Part shown: piece after piece, positions 16,493 to 24,900 of the stretch
Layout of the letters: every line of letters begins with the position of its first letter
Numbering within the stretch: position 1 is the first letter of the stretch
Origin: Bacteroidales bacterium
GTDB lineage: Bacteria; Bacteroidota; Bacteroidia; Bacteroidales; AUK083
Assembly: GCA_021158345.1 (NCBI GenBank)
Contig: JAGGUV010000057.1
Location: forward strand, 1-39,600
DNA length: 39,600 bases
Reading direction: 5' to 3'
The notes under the pieces: generated by a model
The model's input: only the letters and a program-made list of their open reading frames with translations
What the model was told of the DNA's origin: nothing
The model's database searches: none
Translations under genes and position numbers: made by a program

Positions 16493-16885
16493 ATGATGGT
16501 AAAAAAGAAAATTAAAAAAAGCACATTGTCTAAAGACTCTGCAAAAAAAAGTAAGGAAGAAGAATCATCAACTCCTAAAAAAAAACATATACTTCTACGC
16601 ATAAATGATGCTGTATACAAAACTTATCCAACAAAAAAATATCTGTCAAGAAAAAAACATAAACCTCTTGACCCTAGAAAGTTAACATCTTTTATTCCCG
16701 GGACAATTAAAAAAATATATGTTAAAAAGGGTGATGAAGTATTGAAAAAAGATAAACTTTTTGTACTGGAAGCAATGAAAATGAACAATGTTATTTTGTC
16801 TCCAATGGATGGGAAAATAAAAAAAATTAAAATTAAAGTAAAAGATGTTGTTGCTAAAAACCAGGTATTGATAGAATTTGAATAA
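16493..16885 (+). CDS. Biotin carboxyl carrier protein
   Basis: A 130-residue biotin carrier. The C-terminal domain (about 62-130) is a biotinyl/lipoyl fold with the biotinylation site EAMKMNN; K96 would receive biotin. A second conserved segment, SPMDGKIKKI, forms the opposite hairpin. The first 60 residues are very rich in Lys and Ser and probably disordered, in place of the Ala/Pro-rich linker of most carriers. It most likely serves the carboxyltransferase encoded 85 bases upstream. Two ATG codons are adjacent at 16493-16498; either may be used. The gene converges on engB with a shared terminator between them. Confidence 0.9.
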   Translation: MMVKKKIKKSTLSKDSAKKSKEEESSTPKKKHILLRINDAVYKTYPTKKYLSRKKHKPLDPRKLTSFIPGTIKKIYVKKGDEVLKKDKLFVLEAMKMNNVILSPMDGKIKKIKIKVKDVVAKNQVLIEFE

Positions 16886-16891
16886 GAAATT

Positions 16892-16920
16892 AACCGTCTA
16901 ATTATTTTAATTAGACGGTT
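16892..16920. terminator. Bidirectional terminator overlapping the 3' end of engB
   Basis: AACCGTCTAATTA (16892-16904) pairs perfectly with TAATTAGACGGTT (16908-16920) around a TTT loop. It follows the biotin carrier stop codon by six bases on the plus strand and is followed there by TTATAAATATTTTATTT. On the minus strand the engB stop codon (16907-16909) and its last codons lie within the loop and one arm. Confidence 0.75.
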
Positions 16921-17518
16921 TTATAAATATTTTATTTGTTTTTTCAATAAAATCAAGAATTTGTTCTTTTCCAATATTTTTTACAGCAGAGCTAATAAAA
17001 ATATCCGGCAATTCTTCCCATGATTTATGAAGTTCCTTAACATAAATGTCAATATTTTGTTTTTGTTTTAGTTTGTTAATTTTATCGATTTTGGTAAAAA
17101 CTATAATAAACGGCAATTCATTAATTCCCATCCACTCAATAAATTCCAAATCAATTTTCTGAGGTGATAGCCTGGAGTCAATAAGTATGAAAGTATTTAA
17201 CAAATTTTTTCTTTTCAATAAATAATCGGAAATCATTTTAGTCCATTTGCTTCTATTTACTTTAGAAGTTTTAGCATAACCATAACCGGGTAAATCGACC
17301 AAATACCACGAATCGTTAATAATAAAATGATTAATAAGTTGAGTTTTGCCTGGGGTTGAAGAAATTTTTGCAAGTTTTTTTCTCCCAATCAGCATATTAA
17401 TAAGAGATGACTTCCCTACATTAGATCTTCCTATAAAAGCATATTCGGGCAATAAAGCATTAGGGCATTTAGTATAAGTACTATTGCTTATAACAAATTC
17501 GGCCTTTTTAATATGCAT
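16907..17518 (-). CDS. engB: Ribosome biogenesis GTPase EngB (YihA/YsxC)
   Basis: A 203-residue TRAFAC-class GTPase needed for late assembly of the large ribosomal subunit. Motifs: G1 GRSNVGKSS (30-38), G2 region STPGKTQ, G3 DLPGYGYAK, G4 TKID and G5 SSAVKN. The WTKMISDYLLKR segment after G3 is typical of EngB. I use the ATG at 17516-17518 (MHIKKAEF), one codon inside a TTG. It follows the glsB gene by 18 bases on the same strand. Its last codons and stop are part of a terminator stem, an economical arrangement with the convergent biotin carrier gene. Confidence 0.95.
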   Translation of the reverse strand: MHIKKAEFVISNSTYTKCPNALLPEYAFIGRSNVGKSSLINMLIGRKKLAKISSTPGKTQLINHFIINDSWYLVDLPGYGYAKTSKVNRSKWTKMISDYLLKRKNLLNTFILIDSRLSPQKIDLEFIEWMGINELPFIIVFTKIDKINKLKQKQNIDIYVKELHKSWEELPDIFISSAVKNIGKEQILDFIEKTNKIFIKPSN

Positions 17519-17536
17519 CAATAATTATTTTTTTTA

Positions 17537-18457
17537 CTATTTAATAAAAACATGTCTCTTTTTTTTCTCTTCAAAAATATCATCAATAGTAATAAGAATA
17601 CCTGTTTCCTCAACTTCGCCAAAAGAATAATTTACAGCAGTACCAAAAGTTCTCATTGTAGAAGATAAGTTCATATATGCGTTAACTAATGGAGGGATAT
17701 TTTCTTTATAAGATCTTACTTTCTGATTTAATATTTTGTAATTTTCTTTATAAGATTTTCCGGAAAAAATTTCTTCTAATTCTTTGGTTGGGATTACAAA
17801 GTCAATAGGTTTAAATGGTCTAATAAGATTTTCATTATCAGGAAAATATTTCTTAAGAAAATATAATATTAAATTTCTAACGTAGATATTTGTGTGTGTG
17901 TACATGGTTATTTTACCGAAGAAATATTTTGCTTCAGGATTATCTACAATAATAGAGCCAAGACCATTCCATAAATTATCAAGAGAGAATAAACTTTTTC
18001 GTAAATCAAATAAAGATTGATAAAGTGGCTGTACAAATGACCTGCCTAACTCAATAGAATAAGGCAAATATTCATCAATAAATTTTTTTGAAAAATTAAA
18101 TAATTTTGAAGTAGGAGAGTAAACATTATTATTTTCGTCTTTGGGCAAATCCCTACCTAACATGTATCTGTATCCCCCAATTATTTCTTTTTCCCTGGGA
18201 TCCCAAACTATCAATTGTTTAAAAGGCTTTTCAGAAGTATCAAATTTGTCTATGTCAAGTTCTTTACCTGTACCGCCACCAGCTTCACGAAATGTTATTT
18301 CTCTAAGTCTTCCCAGCTCTCGCATTAATATAGGTGAATCTTGGTAAGTAAAAATATAAATTTTATTTTCACCCAAATTTGTTTTTTTTACAAATCTACA
18401 TTTTAGAAGCTCCTTTTCTAATAATTCTCTATCAACTCGGGGAATAATTTCTTTCAT
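17537..18457 (-). CDS. glsB: GlsB-like N-acyltransferase for amino acid-containing lipids
   Basis: A 306-residue protein of the GNAT-related OlsB/GlsB group, which links a 3-hydroxy fatty acid (from acyl-ACP) to the amino group of ornithine or glycine. Supporting segments are MRELGRLREITFREAGGG (about 44-61), the IVWDPREKEIIGGYRY beta-strand pair, and YSIELGRSFVQPLYQ, with an ELGRSxV motif typical of the family. Glycine versus ornithine cannot be decided from the sequence; glycine lipids are characteristic of Bacteroidales, so GlsB is preferred. The PlsC-like partner gene is directly upstream (38 bases), forming the two-enzyme set for N- and then O-acylation. The symbol rests on this pairing plus similarity recalled from Bacteroides. 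Confidence 0.78.
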   Translation of the reverse strand: MKEIIPRVDRELLEKELLKCRFVKKTNLGENKIYIFTYQDSPILMRELGRLREITFREAGGGTGKELDIDKFDTSEKPFKQLIVWDPREKEIIGGYRYMLGRDLPKDENNNVYSPTSKLFNFSKKFIDEYLPYSIELGRSFVQPLYQSLFDLRKSLFSLDNLWNGLGSIIVDNPEAKYFFGKITMYTHTNIYVRNLILYFLKKYFPDNENLIRPFKPIDFVIPTKELEEIFSGKSYKENYKILNQKVRSYKENIPPLVNAYMNLSSTMRTFGTAVNYSFGEVEETGILITIDDIFEEKKKRHVFIK

Positions 18458-18495
18458 ATTTTTTTTTTAAAGATTTACAAAGTTAAAAAAAATCA

Positions 18496-19374
18496 TTATT
18501 CAAAAATCAAATCATTATCCTTTTCAAGCTTATAAATAAAATATTTTAGTTTTTGAGCCCAGACATAATCATTGTACCTTTTATCAAAATATCTGTAGTC
18601 AATTGGTTTGCCAATTGTAATGTTAATGTTTTTATTTTTTTGTTTAAACATTTCATTAGCAAGATACAGCATTTCAATATTAAATTTTATTTTAAAAAAT
18701 TTTCTAAGATTAGCAAGATTATAGAAGAAATTAGAATTTTTACCATCAATATGAACAGGGATAATATTACGTTTAAACTTTCGTGCCTGTGTAATAAAAG
18801 TCTTTTTCCATTCCAAATCAACAATTTTACCTGAAATTTTTCTTGAGCATAAGCCTGCAGGGAAATACATTATTGATTTATCAGAATTAAAAACACCTAT
18901 AAGTTTTCTGACATTTTGTGTGTTTTTCCCTACTTTATTAATTGGTGCCATTAAATTATTTATATTCGGAAGAAACATTAAAAAATCATTTACAGGAGCG
19001 ACTATATTTTTATTTACTTTGCCAATAGTACTCATTAATGCCAGGCCATCCAAACCTCCCAAAGGATGATTTGATGCAACTATATAACGTGTTAAGCCGG
19101 TAATGTTTTCAATACCATTTACATTTATTTTAACTCCAAATTTCTTTATTATTGCATCAACAAAATCAAAATTCTTCTTATTTCTATTAAAATACAAAAG
19201 TTCGTTAAGTTCTTTTATATGCAATATTCTATTCAAATAATTGATAAGAAATTTAGGTAGTTTTTTATATAATTTAGGATTCTTGCTCGAAATTATTTTC
19301 TCAATATTCAAAAATTCTTTTCCAATAATGTTTTTAGAATCCTGTATCTTCACTTCATCCATAACACTTAACAT
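18496..19374 (-). CDS. glsA: GlsA-like O-acyltransferase (PlsC family)
   Basis: A 292-residue lysophospholipid-acyltransferase-type protein. The catalytic block is NHPLGGLDG: H103 and D109 are spaced H-x5-D instead of the usual H-x4-D, a variant found in this Bacteroidota branch. The second block is YFPAGLCSRK (170-179), in place of FPEGTRS. The remaining segments IIPVHIDGKNSNFFYNLANLRK and ITIGKPI also fit. It would acylate the hydroxyl of the N-acyl product made by the adjacent GlsB-like enzyme, giving a mature diacylated amino acid lipid. Starts at 19374 or at the in-frame ATG at 19362 are both possible. The gene is divergent from mraZ. Confidence 0.78.
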   Translation of the reverse strand: MLSVMDEVKIQDSKNIIGKEFLNIEKIISSKNPKLYKKLPKFLINYLNRILHIKELNELLYFNRNKKNFDFVDAIIKKFGVKINVNGIENITGLTRYIVASNHPLGGLDGLALMSTIGKVNKNIVAPVNDFLMFLPNINNLMAPINKVGKNTQNVRKLIGVFNSDKSIMYFPAGLCSRKISGKIVDLEWKKTFITQARKFKRNIIPVHIDGKNSNFFYNLANLRKFFKIKFNIEMLYLANEMFKQKNKNINITIGKPIDYRYFDKRYNDYVWAQKLKYFIYKLEKDNDLIFE

Positions 19375-19389
19375 TAATATAAATTAACA

Positions 19390-19397
19390 CAAATATA
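19390..19397 (-). promoter_or_regulatory. -7 element upstream of glsA
   Basis: TATATTTG on the minus strand fits TAnnTTTG. It lies 16 bases before the ATG at 19374, or 28 before the one at 19362; this spacing slightly favours the downstream start. No -33 element is visible. Confidence 0.35.
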
Positions 19398-19503
19398 ATA
19401 AAAATAAAAATTATTAATAATAAAAATAAATTATTAAAAATTTTATTCGTAAATATCACAATGTCAATAACATACATTTATTTTTAAAAAGTTATTAACA
19501 ATA

Positions 19504-19535
19504 GTGGTAAATTGTGGTAAAAAATGGTAAATTTG
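19504..19535 (+). promoter_or_regulatory. Three-box MraZ-like operator overlapping the dcw promoter
   Basis: TGGTAAA-type boxes occur three times at an exact 10-base interval: GTGGTAA at 19504, GTGGTAA at 19514 and ATGGTAA at 19524. MraZ of E. coli binds TGGGN boxes separated by 5 bases, that is, the same 10-base period. The third box runs into TAAATTTG (19528-19535), a -7 match, so bound protein would block the promoter. The mraZ ATG is 45 bases downstream. Autorepression of the cluster is inferred from this. Confidence 0.7.
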
Positions 19536-19580
19536 CCATACATATAAAACATATATAAAAGCGTACAAAAGTACAAAAAA

Positions 19581-20093
19581 ATGATAAATATAAAAGGCAC
19601 ATATGAATGTAAAGTAGATTCAAAAGGCAGATTTATGTTTCCATTTAATTTTAAAAAACAATTGGAATCAATAATTGATAAGGGTTTTATTATAAAAAGA
19701 AGTGTGTTTGACAAATGTCTGGAATTATATCCTGATGAGGTATGGGACAAAGAATTAGAGCAAATAAACGGATTAAACAGGTTTGTAAAAGATAATATAA
19801 AATTTATAACAGCATTTATGTCGGGTCATACACCTGTAAGTTTGGATACAACTGGCAGGATATTAATACCCAAACATTTAATGGACTTTGCAGGAATAAA
19901 AACAGATAAGGATAAAAATAAAATTGTACTTGTATCAGCAATAGACAGAATAAATATTTGGGATAAAGAAGAGTATGATAAAGAAATATTAAAATTAAAC
20001 AAAGAATATTCTGAGTTAGCAGAAAAGGTAATGGGGAATAGAAACAAACAAAAAGACAATAACGATGTATCACAATCCTGTATTACTGAATGA
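19581..20093 (+). CDS. mraZ: Transcriptional regulator / division protein MraZ
   Basis: A 170-residue AbrB-like DNA-binding protein that opens the dcw cluster. It contains two SpoVT-AbrB-type halves: the first has GTYECKVDSKGRFMFPFNFK (about 4-23), the second SLDTTGRILIPKHLMDFAGI (about 88-107). The DSKGR and DTTGR motifs are the family marks. The family usually forms an octameric ring that binds repeats in its own promoter and represses the cluster; three suitable repeats lie upstream. The C-terminal tail (about 145-170) is long, Lys/Asn-rich and overlaps rsmH by 29 bases. Confidence 0.95.
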   Translation: MINIKGTYECKVDSKGRFMFPFNFKKQLESIIDKGFIIKRSVFDKCLELYPDEVWDKELEQINGLNRFVKDNIKFITAFMSGHTPVSLDTTGRILIPKHLMDFAGIKTDKDKNKIVLVSAIDRINIWDKEEYDKEILKLNKEYSELAEKVMGNRNKQKDNNDVSQSCITE

Positions 20094-20958
20094 AAGCATT
20101 AAAGCTCTGTCGATAAAGCCTGACGGAATATATGCAGATTTGACATTTGGTGGCGGTGGTCACTCAAGAGAAATTTTGAGAAATTTAAAAAATGGCAAAT
20201 TAATAGGTTTTGATCAAGATGAAGACGCTATAGCAAACGCTATAAATGACGAAAGATTTATTTTAATAAATCAAAACTTCAGATATATGTCGAATTTTTT
20301 AAAAATCAATAATGCTTATCCTATTGACGGAATTTTTGCTGATCTCGGAGTTTCATCACATCAAATTGATGTCCCTGAAAGAGGCTTCTCAAGCAGATTC
20401 GACAGTGAGCTCGATTCAAGAATGAACAGAAATAAAGAAAAAAATGCAAAAAAGGTTATAAATACTTATTCAAGAGAAAAATTAGTAAAAATATTTTCAG
20501 AATACGGAGAGATACAAAATTCTAAAAAGCTTGCTTTTGCAATCACAGAAAAAAGAAAAGAGCAAACAATAACAACAACAAAAGAACTTATAAATGCTAT
20601 CAGACCTTGTATTATCAGGGAAAAAGAAAATAAATATTTAGCACAAGTTTTTCAGGCTATTCGCATAGAAGTTAATGATGAACTTCAAGCATTGAAAGAT
20701 ATGCTGAAACAAACTCCAAAGGCTTTGAAACCCGGAGGCAGATTAGTTATTATTTCTTATCATTCATTAGAAGACAGAATTGTAAAAAACTTTTTTAAAT
20801 CAGGAAATTTTGAGGGGAAAATTGAAAAGGATTTTTATGGTAATCCTTTAGTTGATTTTAAAATAATAAACAAAAAACCAATTGTTCCAAGTGAAGAGGA
20901 AATTAAAAATAATAGCAGGGCAAAAAGTGCAAAATTAAGAATTGCAGAAAAATTATAA
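20065..20958 (+). CDS. rsmH: 16S rRNA (cytosine-1402-N4)-methyltransferase RsmH
   Basis: A SAM-dependent methyltransferase that modifies C1402 of 16S rRNA in the decoding centre. The 297-residue protein begins MYHNPVLLNESI and carries the SAM motif DLTFGGGGHSREIL (25-38), FDQDEDAI, and ADLGVSSHQIDVPERGFS. The C-terminal part has RPGGRLVIISYHSLEDRIVK (as KPGGRLVIISYHSLEDR) and ends in the conserved NNSRAKSAKLRIAEK. All family motifs are present and length is usual. It overlaps mraZ by 29 bases and touches ftsL through a TAATG junction. Confidence 0.97.
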   Translation: MYHNPVLLNESIKALSIKPDGIYADLTFGGGGHSREILRNLKNGKLIGFDQDEDAIANAINDERFILINQNFRYMSNFLKINNAYPIDGIFADLGVSSHQIDVPERGFSSRFDSELDSRMNRNKEKNAKKVINTYSREKLVKIFSEYGEIQNSKKLAFAITEKRKEQTITTTKELINAIRPCIIREKENKYLAQVFQAIRIEVNDELQALKDMLKQTPKALKPGGRLVIISYHSLEDRIVKNFFKSGNFEGKIEKDFYGNPLVDFKIINKKPIVPSEEEIKNNSRAKSAKLRIAEKL

Positions 20959-21320
20959 TGGCAAAAGAAGAAAACACATATAATTTACAAAAAAAAGAAC
21001 CTAAAAAAAAGAAGAAAAAAAGGAGTCTGATTTTAGATCTTTTTTTGGGAAGAATTATTACTAACTTTTTTTCAAGAAATATATCAATTATTTTTTTTGC
21101 TACTATACTTATTATTATTTACATAGCAAATGTTTACTATACTGAAAAAACAATAATTAAACTAAAAAAAATAAAACGTGAAAATAGAGAATTAAAATAT
21201 AAACAGATAACTTATAAAACATTATTGATGCATTTTGATAAGCAATCTGAAATACAAAAAAAAGTTAAAGAAACAGGTTTAAAGGAATCAGTAACTCCTC
21301 CAATAATAATTTATAAATAA
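20958..21320 (+). CDS. ftsL: FtsL-like division protein
   Basis: A 120-residue single-span protein in the usual position of ftsL between rsmH and ftsI. The N-terminus is cytoplasmic and extremely basic (KKEPKKKKKKRS). A membrane span covers about 42-59 (IIFFATILIIIYIANVYY), followed by a short coiled coil (about 62-85, with KLKKIKRENRELKYKQITYK heptads). It ends with a Lys-rich segment and PPIIIYK. FtsL forms a complex with FtsQ and FtsB-type proteins and activates FtsW-FtsI. Sequence conservation is low in this family, so the call rests on topology and gene order; it belongs to the Bacteroidota FtsL group. Confidence 0.85.
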   Translation: MAKEENTYNLQKKEPKKKKKKRSLILDLFLGRIITNFFSRNISIIFFATILIIIYIANVYYTEKTIIKLKKIKRENRELKYKQITYKTLLMHFDKQSEIQKKVKETGLKESVTPPIIIYK

Positions 21321-21327
21321 AAGTAAA

Positions 21328-23439
21328 ATGTTGAAAAAAAATAACGACATATTTAACAAGATGTATTTGATGTTATTAATGACATTTATTTTATTTATAA
21401 CAATAGTAGTGCAAATATTTTACCTGCAACTTTATGAAGGAAACAAATGGCAAGAAAAGGCAGAAAAAGAAATATACAAACAAAATAAAATAAAAAGCAT
21501 AAGAGGAAATATTTATTCCTGCGATGAAAAACTATTAGCAACTTCAGCTATTTTATTTGATGTGTATTGGGATTCACAAATATACATGTCTGACAATAAA
21601 ACATTTAATGCTAAAATTGACACATTATCAGATTGTCTTTCAAAACTTTTCAGAATAAGAAGCAAAGCTTATTACAAAAAATTACTATTAAAAGCCAAAA
21701 AGAAAAAACAAAGATTTTTATTATTAAAACGAAATGTTAATTATTCAGATATAAGCAAACTAAAAACATTTCCAATATTCAGATTAGGGAAATACAAAGG
21801 AGGCTTAATTTTAAAAGAGAAATATAAAAGGCTGTTTCCGTTTTATCCATTGGCATACAGAACTTTAGGCTGGGATAAACCGGGAACAAAAAACGATTGT
21901 GGATTAGAGGGGAGTTTCAGTAAAATCCTTAGCGGCAAAGACGGGAAGAGATTAGAACAAAAAATTGCCAATGGTGAATGGAAGCCTGTTGATTTCAATA
22001 AATATGAAGTGGAACCAATTAACGGCAAAGATATTATCACAACCCTGGATATTAGCATTCAGGATATTACAGAAAATGCTTTAAGAAAACAACTTATTAA
22101 AAGTGAGGCATCTCAGGGATGTGCCATTGTTATGGAAGTGGCTACAGGGAAAATTAAAGCTATTGCCAATTTAACATTTGATAAAAAATCTAAAAAATAT
22201 AAAGAGCTATATAATATTGCCATAAGCAAAAAATACGAACCTGGGTCTGTATTTAAAACTGCTTCTATGATTTCAATATTAGAAGACAAAAAAATAAAAT
22301 TAAACGATAAAGTAAACACTTTTAATGGTTCAATAACATATTTTGGCAGGGATATGCGCGACTCTCATAAAATAGGGGATGGACTTATCTCGGTTAGAGA
22401 AGCCTTTGAAAAATCTTCTAATGTTGGCATGTCTAAAATTATTTTTGAGGCATATAAAGATAAACCCGGAAAATTCATAAATAATCTTTATAATATGAAT
22501 TTAAACAAGCCTGTTGGAATTGAAATAGAAGGAGAAAGAAAACCTTATATTAAAAATCCTAAAAGTAAATACTGGTATAAAACCTCTTTACCATGGATGT
22601 CAATAGGATATGAGCTTGAGCTTACACCTTTGCAAATACTTACTTTTTATAATGCTATTGCCAATAATGGCAAAATGGTTAAACCATTTATTGTCAAGGA
22701 AATTAAAGATGGGGCAAATACTGTTAAAACTTTTAAAACAGAAATAATAAAAGATTCAATTTGCTCAAAATCTACTATTAAAAAAATTCAAAGTTTATTA
22801 ATAGGTGTAGTGGAAAATGGGACTGCAAAAAATATTAAAAGCCGTGATTATAAAATTGCAGGAAAGACAGGTACTGCCAAAATATCATTAGGGAAATCAG
22901 GTTATAGTCATAAATACAATGCCACTTTCGTGGGATATTTCCCTGCAGAAAATCCAAGATATTCATGTTTTGTTGTAATAAATAAACCTACAAAAGGGGG
23001 CTATTATGGAAGTTCAGTTGCTGCACCTGTTTTTAAAGAAATCTCTGACCTGATTTATGCTACACATTTAGATAAATTTTATAAAGTAGAACCATTTTCA
23101 AATGATATAAAATATCCGCTTGCTAAAACAGCAAACTTAAATGACCTGAAAGTTTTTTATAATGAATTAAATTATAAAACCGAGAAAACAATTATTAATC
23201 AAGACTGGGTAGGGACAAATCAAAAAAATGACACGGTAAGATTTTATCCCAAAAGATATTCTGATAATACAATCCCGAATTTAAAAGGAATGTGTGCTAA
23301 AGATGCAATTTTTATTCTTGAAAATATGGGGTTAAAAGTTAAAATTGAAGGTAAAGGACGTATAAAAAAACAATCTCTAAGGCCGGGATCAAAAGTTAAG
23401 AAAGAAAGTTATATAACTTTAAAATTGTCAAAAATATAA
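21328..23439 (+). CDS. ftsI: Division transpeptidase FtsI (class B PBP) with PASTA domain
   Basis: A septal peptidoglycan transpeptidase of 703 residues. A membrane anchor lies at about 13-34, followed by the pedestal domain (RGNIYSCDEKLLATS) and the penicillin-binding domain. The active-site motifs are SVFK (S307), SSN (363-365) and KTG (513-515). One PASTA domain is visible at about 648-700 (IPNLKGMCAKDAIFILENMG). A single PASTA repeat is common in Bacteroidota and resembles Gram-positive SpoVD/PBP2x layout. It works with FtsW, the polymerase, encoded in the same cluster. Its stop codon is directly followed by the murE ATG. Confidence 0.96.
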   Translation: MLKKNNDIFNKMYLMLLMTFILFITIVVQIFYLQLYEGNKWQEKAEKEIYKQNKIKSIRGNIYSCDEKLLATSAILFDVYWDSQIYMSDNKTFNAKIDTLSDCLSKLFRIRSKAYYKKLLLKAKKKKQRFLLLKRNVNYSDISKLKTFPIFRLGKYKGGLILKEKYKRLFPFYPLAYRTLGWDKPGTKNDCGLEGSFSKILSGKDGKRLEQKIANGEWKPVDFNKYEVEPINGKDIITTLDISIQDITENALRKQLIKSEASQGCAIVMEVATGKIKAIANLTFDKKSKKYKELYNIAISKKYEPGSVFKTASMISILEDKKIKLNDKVNTFNGSITYFGRDMRDSHKIGDGLISVREAFEKSSNVGMSKIIFEAYKDKPGKFINNLYNMNLNKPVGIEIEGERKPYIKNPKSKYWYKTSLPWMSIGYELELTPLQILTFYNAIANNGKMVKPFIVKEIKDGANTVKTFKTEIIKDSICSKSTIKKIQSLLIGVVENGTAKNIKSRDYKIAGKTGTAKISLGKSGYSHKYNATFVGYFPAENPRYSCFVVINKPTKGGYYGSSVAAPVFKEISDLIYATHLDKFYKVEPFSNDIKYPLAKTANLNDLKVFYNELNYKTEKTIINQDWVGTNQKNDTVRFYPKRYSDNTIPNLKGMCAKDAIFILENMGLKVKIEGKGRIKKQSLRPGSKVKKESYITLKLSKI

Positions 23440-24894
23440 ATGAAAATATTAAAAGACATATTAAAAAATATTAAGACAAAAAAAATTGTCGGGAAAATTG
23501 ATATTGAAATTCATTCAATATGTTTTGATTCCAGAGAAGCAAAGCCGCAATGTATTTTTGTTGCAGTGAAAGGGACAAAAACTGACGGACATAATTATAT
23601 TGAACAATGTATAAATGCAGGTGCTACAGTTATTGTTTGTGATGTTTTACCTGAAATTTTAATTGAAAATATTACTTATGTTCTTGTTGAAGATTCGAGC
23701 TTTGCCTTGGGAATTATTTCATCAAATTTTTACGATAACCCTTCATCACATATCAAAGTAATTGGGATAACAGGCACAAATGGCAAAACTACAACAGTAA
23801 ACCTTTTGCACGATTTGTTCACTGGCTTAGGCTATAAAGTTGGATTATTATCTACAATAGAAAATAAAATTGGAAACAAAATAATAAAATCAACTCATAC
23901 AACACCTGATAGTATTGAAATAAACAGATTATTAAAAGAAATGCTTGAACAAAATTGTTCGTATTGTTTTATGGAAGTCAGTTCACATGCAATAGTTCAA
24001 AACAGAATTGCAGGCATTAGATTTACAGGTGGAATTTTTTCGAATATTACTCACGAGCATCTCGATTATCATAAAAACTTTAAAGAATATCTTAAAGCAA
24101 AAAAAAGATTTTTCGACAATCTGCCTTCAACGGCTTTTGCTATCAGCAATATTGATGATAAAAATGGTGAAATAATTTTACAAAACACTAAAGCTTCAAA
24201 ATATTATTATAGTCTGAAACAAATAGCTGATTTTAAATGCAGAATTATTGAAAATAGAATTGAAGGATTACAAATAAATATTAACAATAATGACGTATGG
24301 GTAAAATTAGTAGGAGAATTTAATGCTTACAACATACTTGCTGTGTATGGTACAGCCATTTTACTTGGGGAAGAAAGCATTGAGATATTAAAAATTCTAA
24401 GCACTTTAGAACCTGTTGAGGGCAGATTTTATCATATTAAAAATAAAAAAAATACAACAGCAATAATAGATTATGCACATACTCCCGACGCTTTAAATAA
24501 TGTACTTGAAACAATAAAAAGTTTAAAAAGACCTAACAGTGAAATAATAACTGTAGTAGGAGCCGGGGGAGACAGAGATAAGTCGAAACGTCCTATTATG
24601 GCAAAGATAGCATGTAACTTAAGCAATAAAGTGATTCTTACTTCTGATAATCCAAGAACAGAGGAGCCTTTAAATATTATTGAAGATATGAAAAAAGGTG
24701 TGGAAAAAAAATATATTAAAAACGTATTAGTAATCTCTGACAGGGAAGAAGCTATTAAAACAGCCTGTATGTTATCAAATGAGGGAGATGTAATTTTAAT
24801 AGCAGGAAAAGGCCATGAAAAATATCAGGAGATAAATGGAAAAAAATATCCTTTTGATGATAAATTAATTTTAAAAAAATATTTTAATAACTAA
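23440..24894 (+). CDS. murE: UDP-MurNAc-L-Ala-D-Glu--meso-diaminopimelate ligase MurE
   Basis: A cytoplasmic Mur ligase that adds the third residue of the stem peptide. The 484-residue protein has the three Mur domains: N-terminal UMT-binding (with FDSREAKPQCIFVAVKGTKTDG), central ATPase with the P-loop GTNGKTTT (112-119), and the C-terminal domain with DYAHTPDAL and GAGGDRDKSKRP. The DNPR motif at 403-406 predicts meso-diaminopimelate as substrate, so the peptidoglycan should be of the DAP type. The gene begins immediately at the ftsI stop codon and is followed by mraY after six bases. Confidence 0.97.
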   Translation: MKILKDILKNIKTKKIVGKIDIEIHSICFDSREAKPQCIFVAVKGTKTDGHNYIEQCINAGATVIVCDVLPEILIENITYVLVEDSSFALGIISSNFYDNPSSHIKVIGITGTNGKTTTVNLLHDLFTGLGYKVGLLSTIENKIGNKIIKSTHTTPDSIEINRLLKEMLEQNCSYCFMEVSSHAIVQNRIAGIRFTGGIFSNITHEHLDYHKNFKEYLKAKKRFFDNLPSTAFAISNIDDKNGEIILQNTKASKYYYSLKQIADFKCRIIENRIEGLQININNNDVWVKLVGEFNAYNILAVYGTAILLGEESIEILKILSTLEPVEGRFYHIKNKKNTTAIIDYAHTPDALNNVLETIKSLKRPNSEIITVVGAGGDRDKSKRPIMAKIACNLSNKVILTSDNPRTEEPLNIIEDMKKGVEKKYIKNVLVISDREEAIKTACMLSNEGDVILIAGKGHEKYQEINGKKYPFDDKLILKKYFNN

Positions 24895-24900
24895 CATAAG

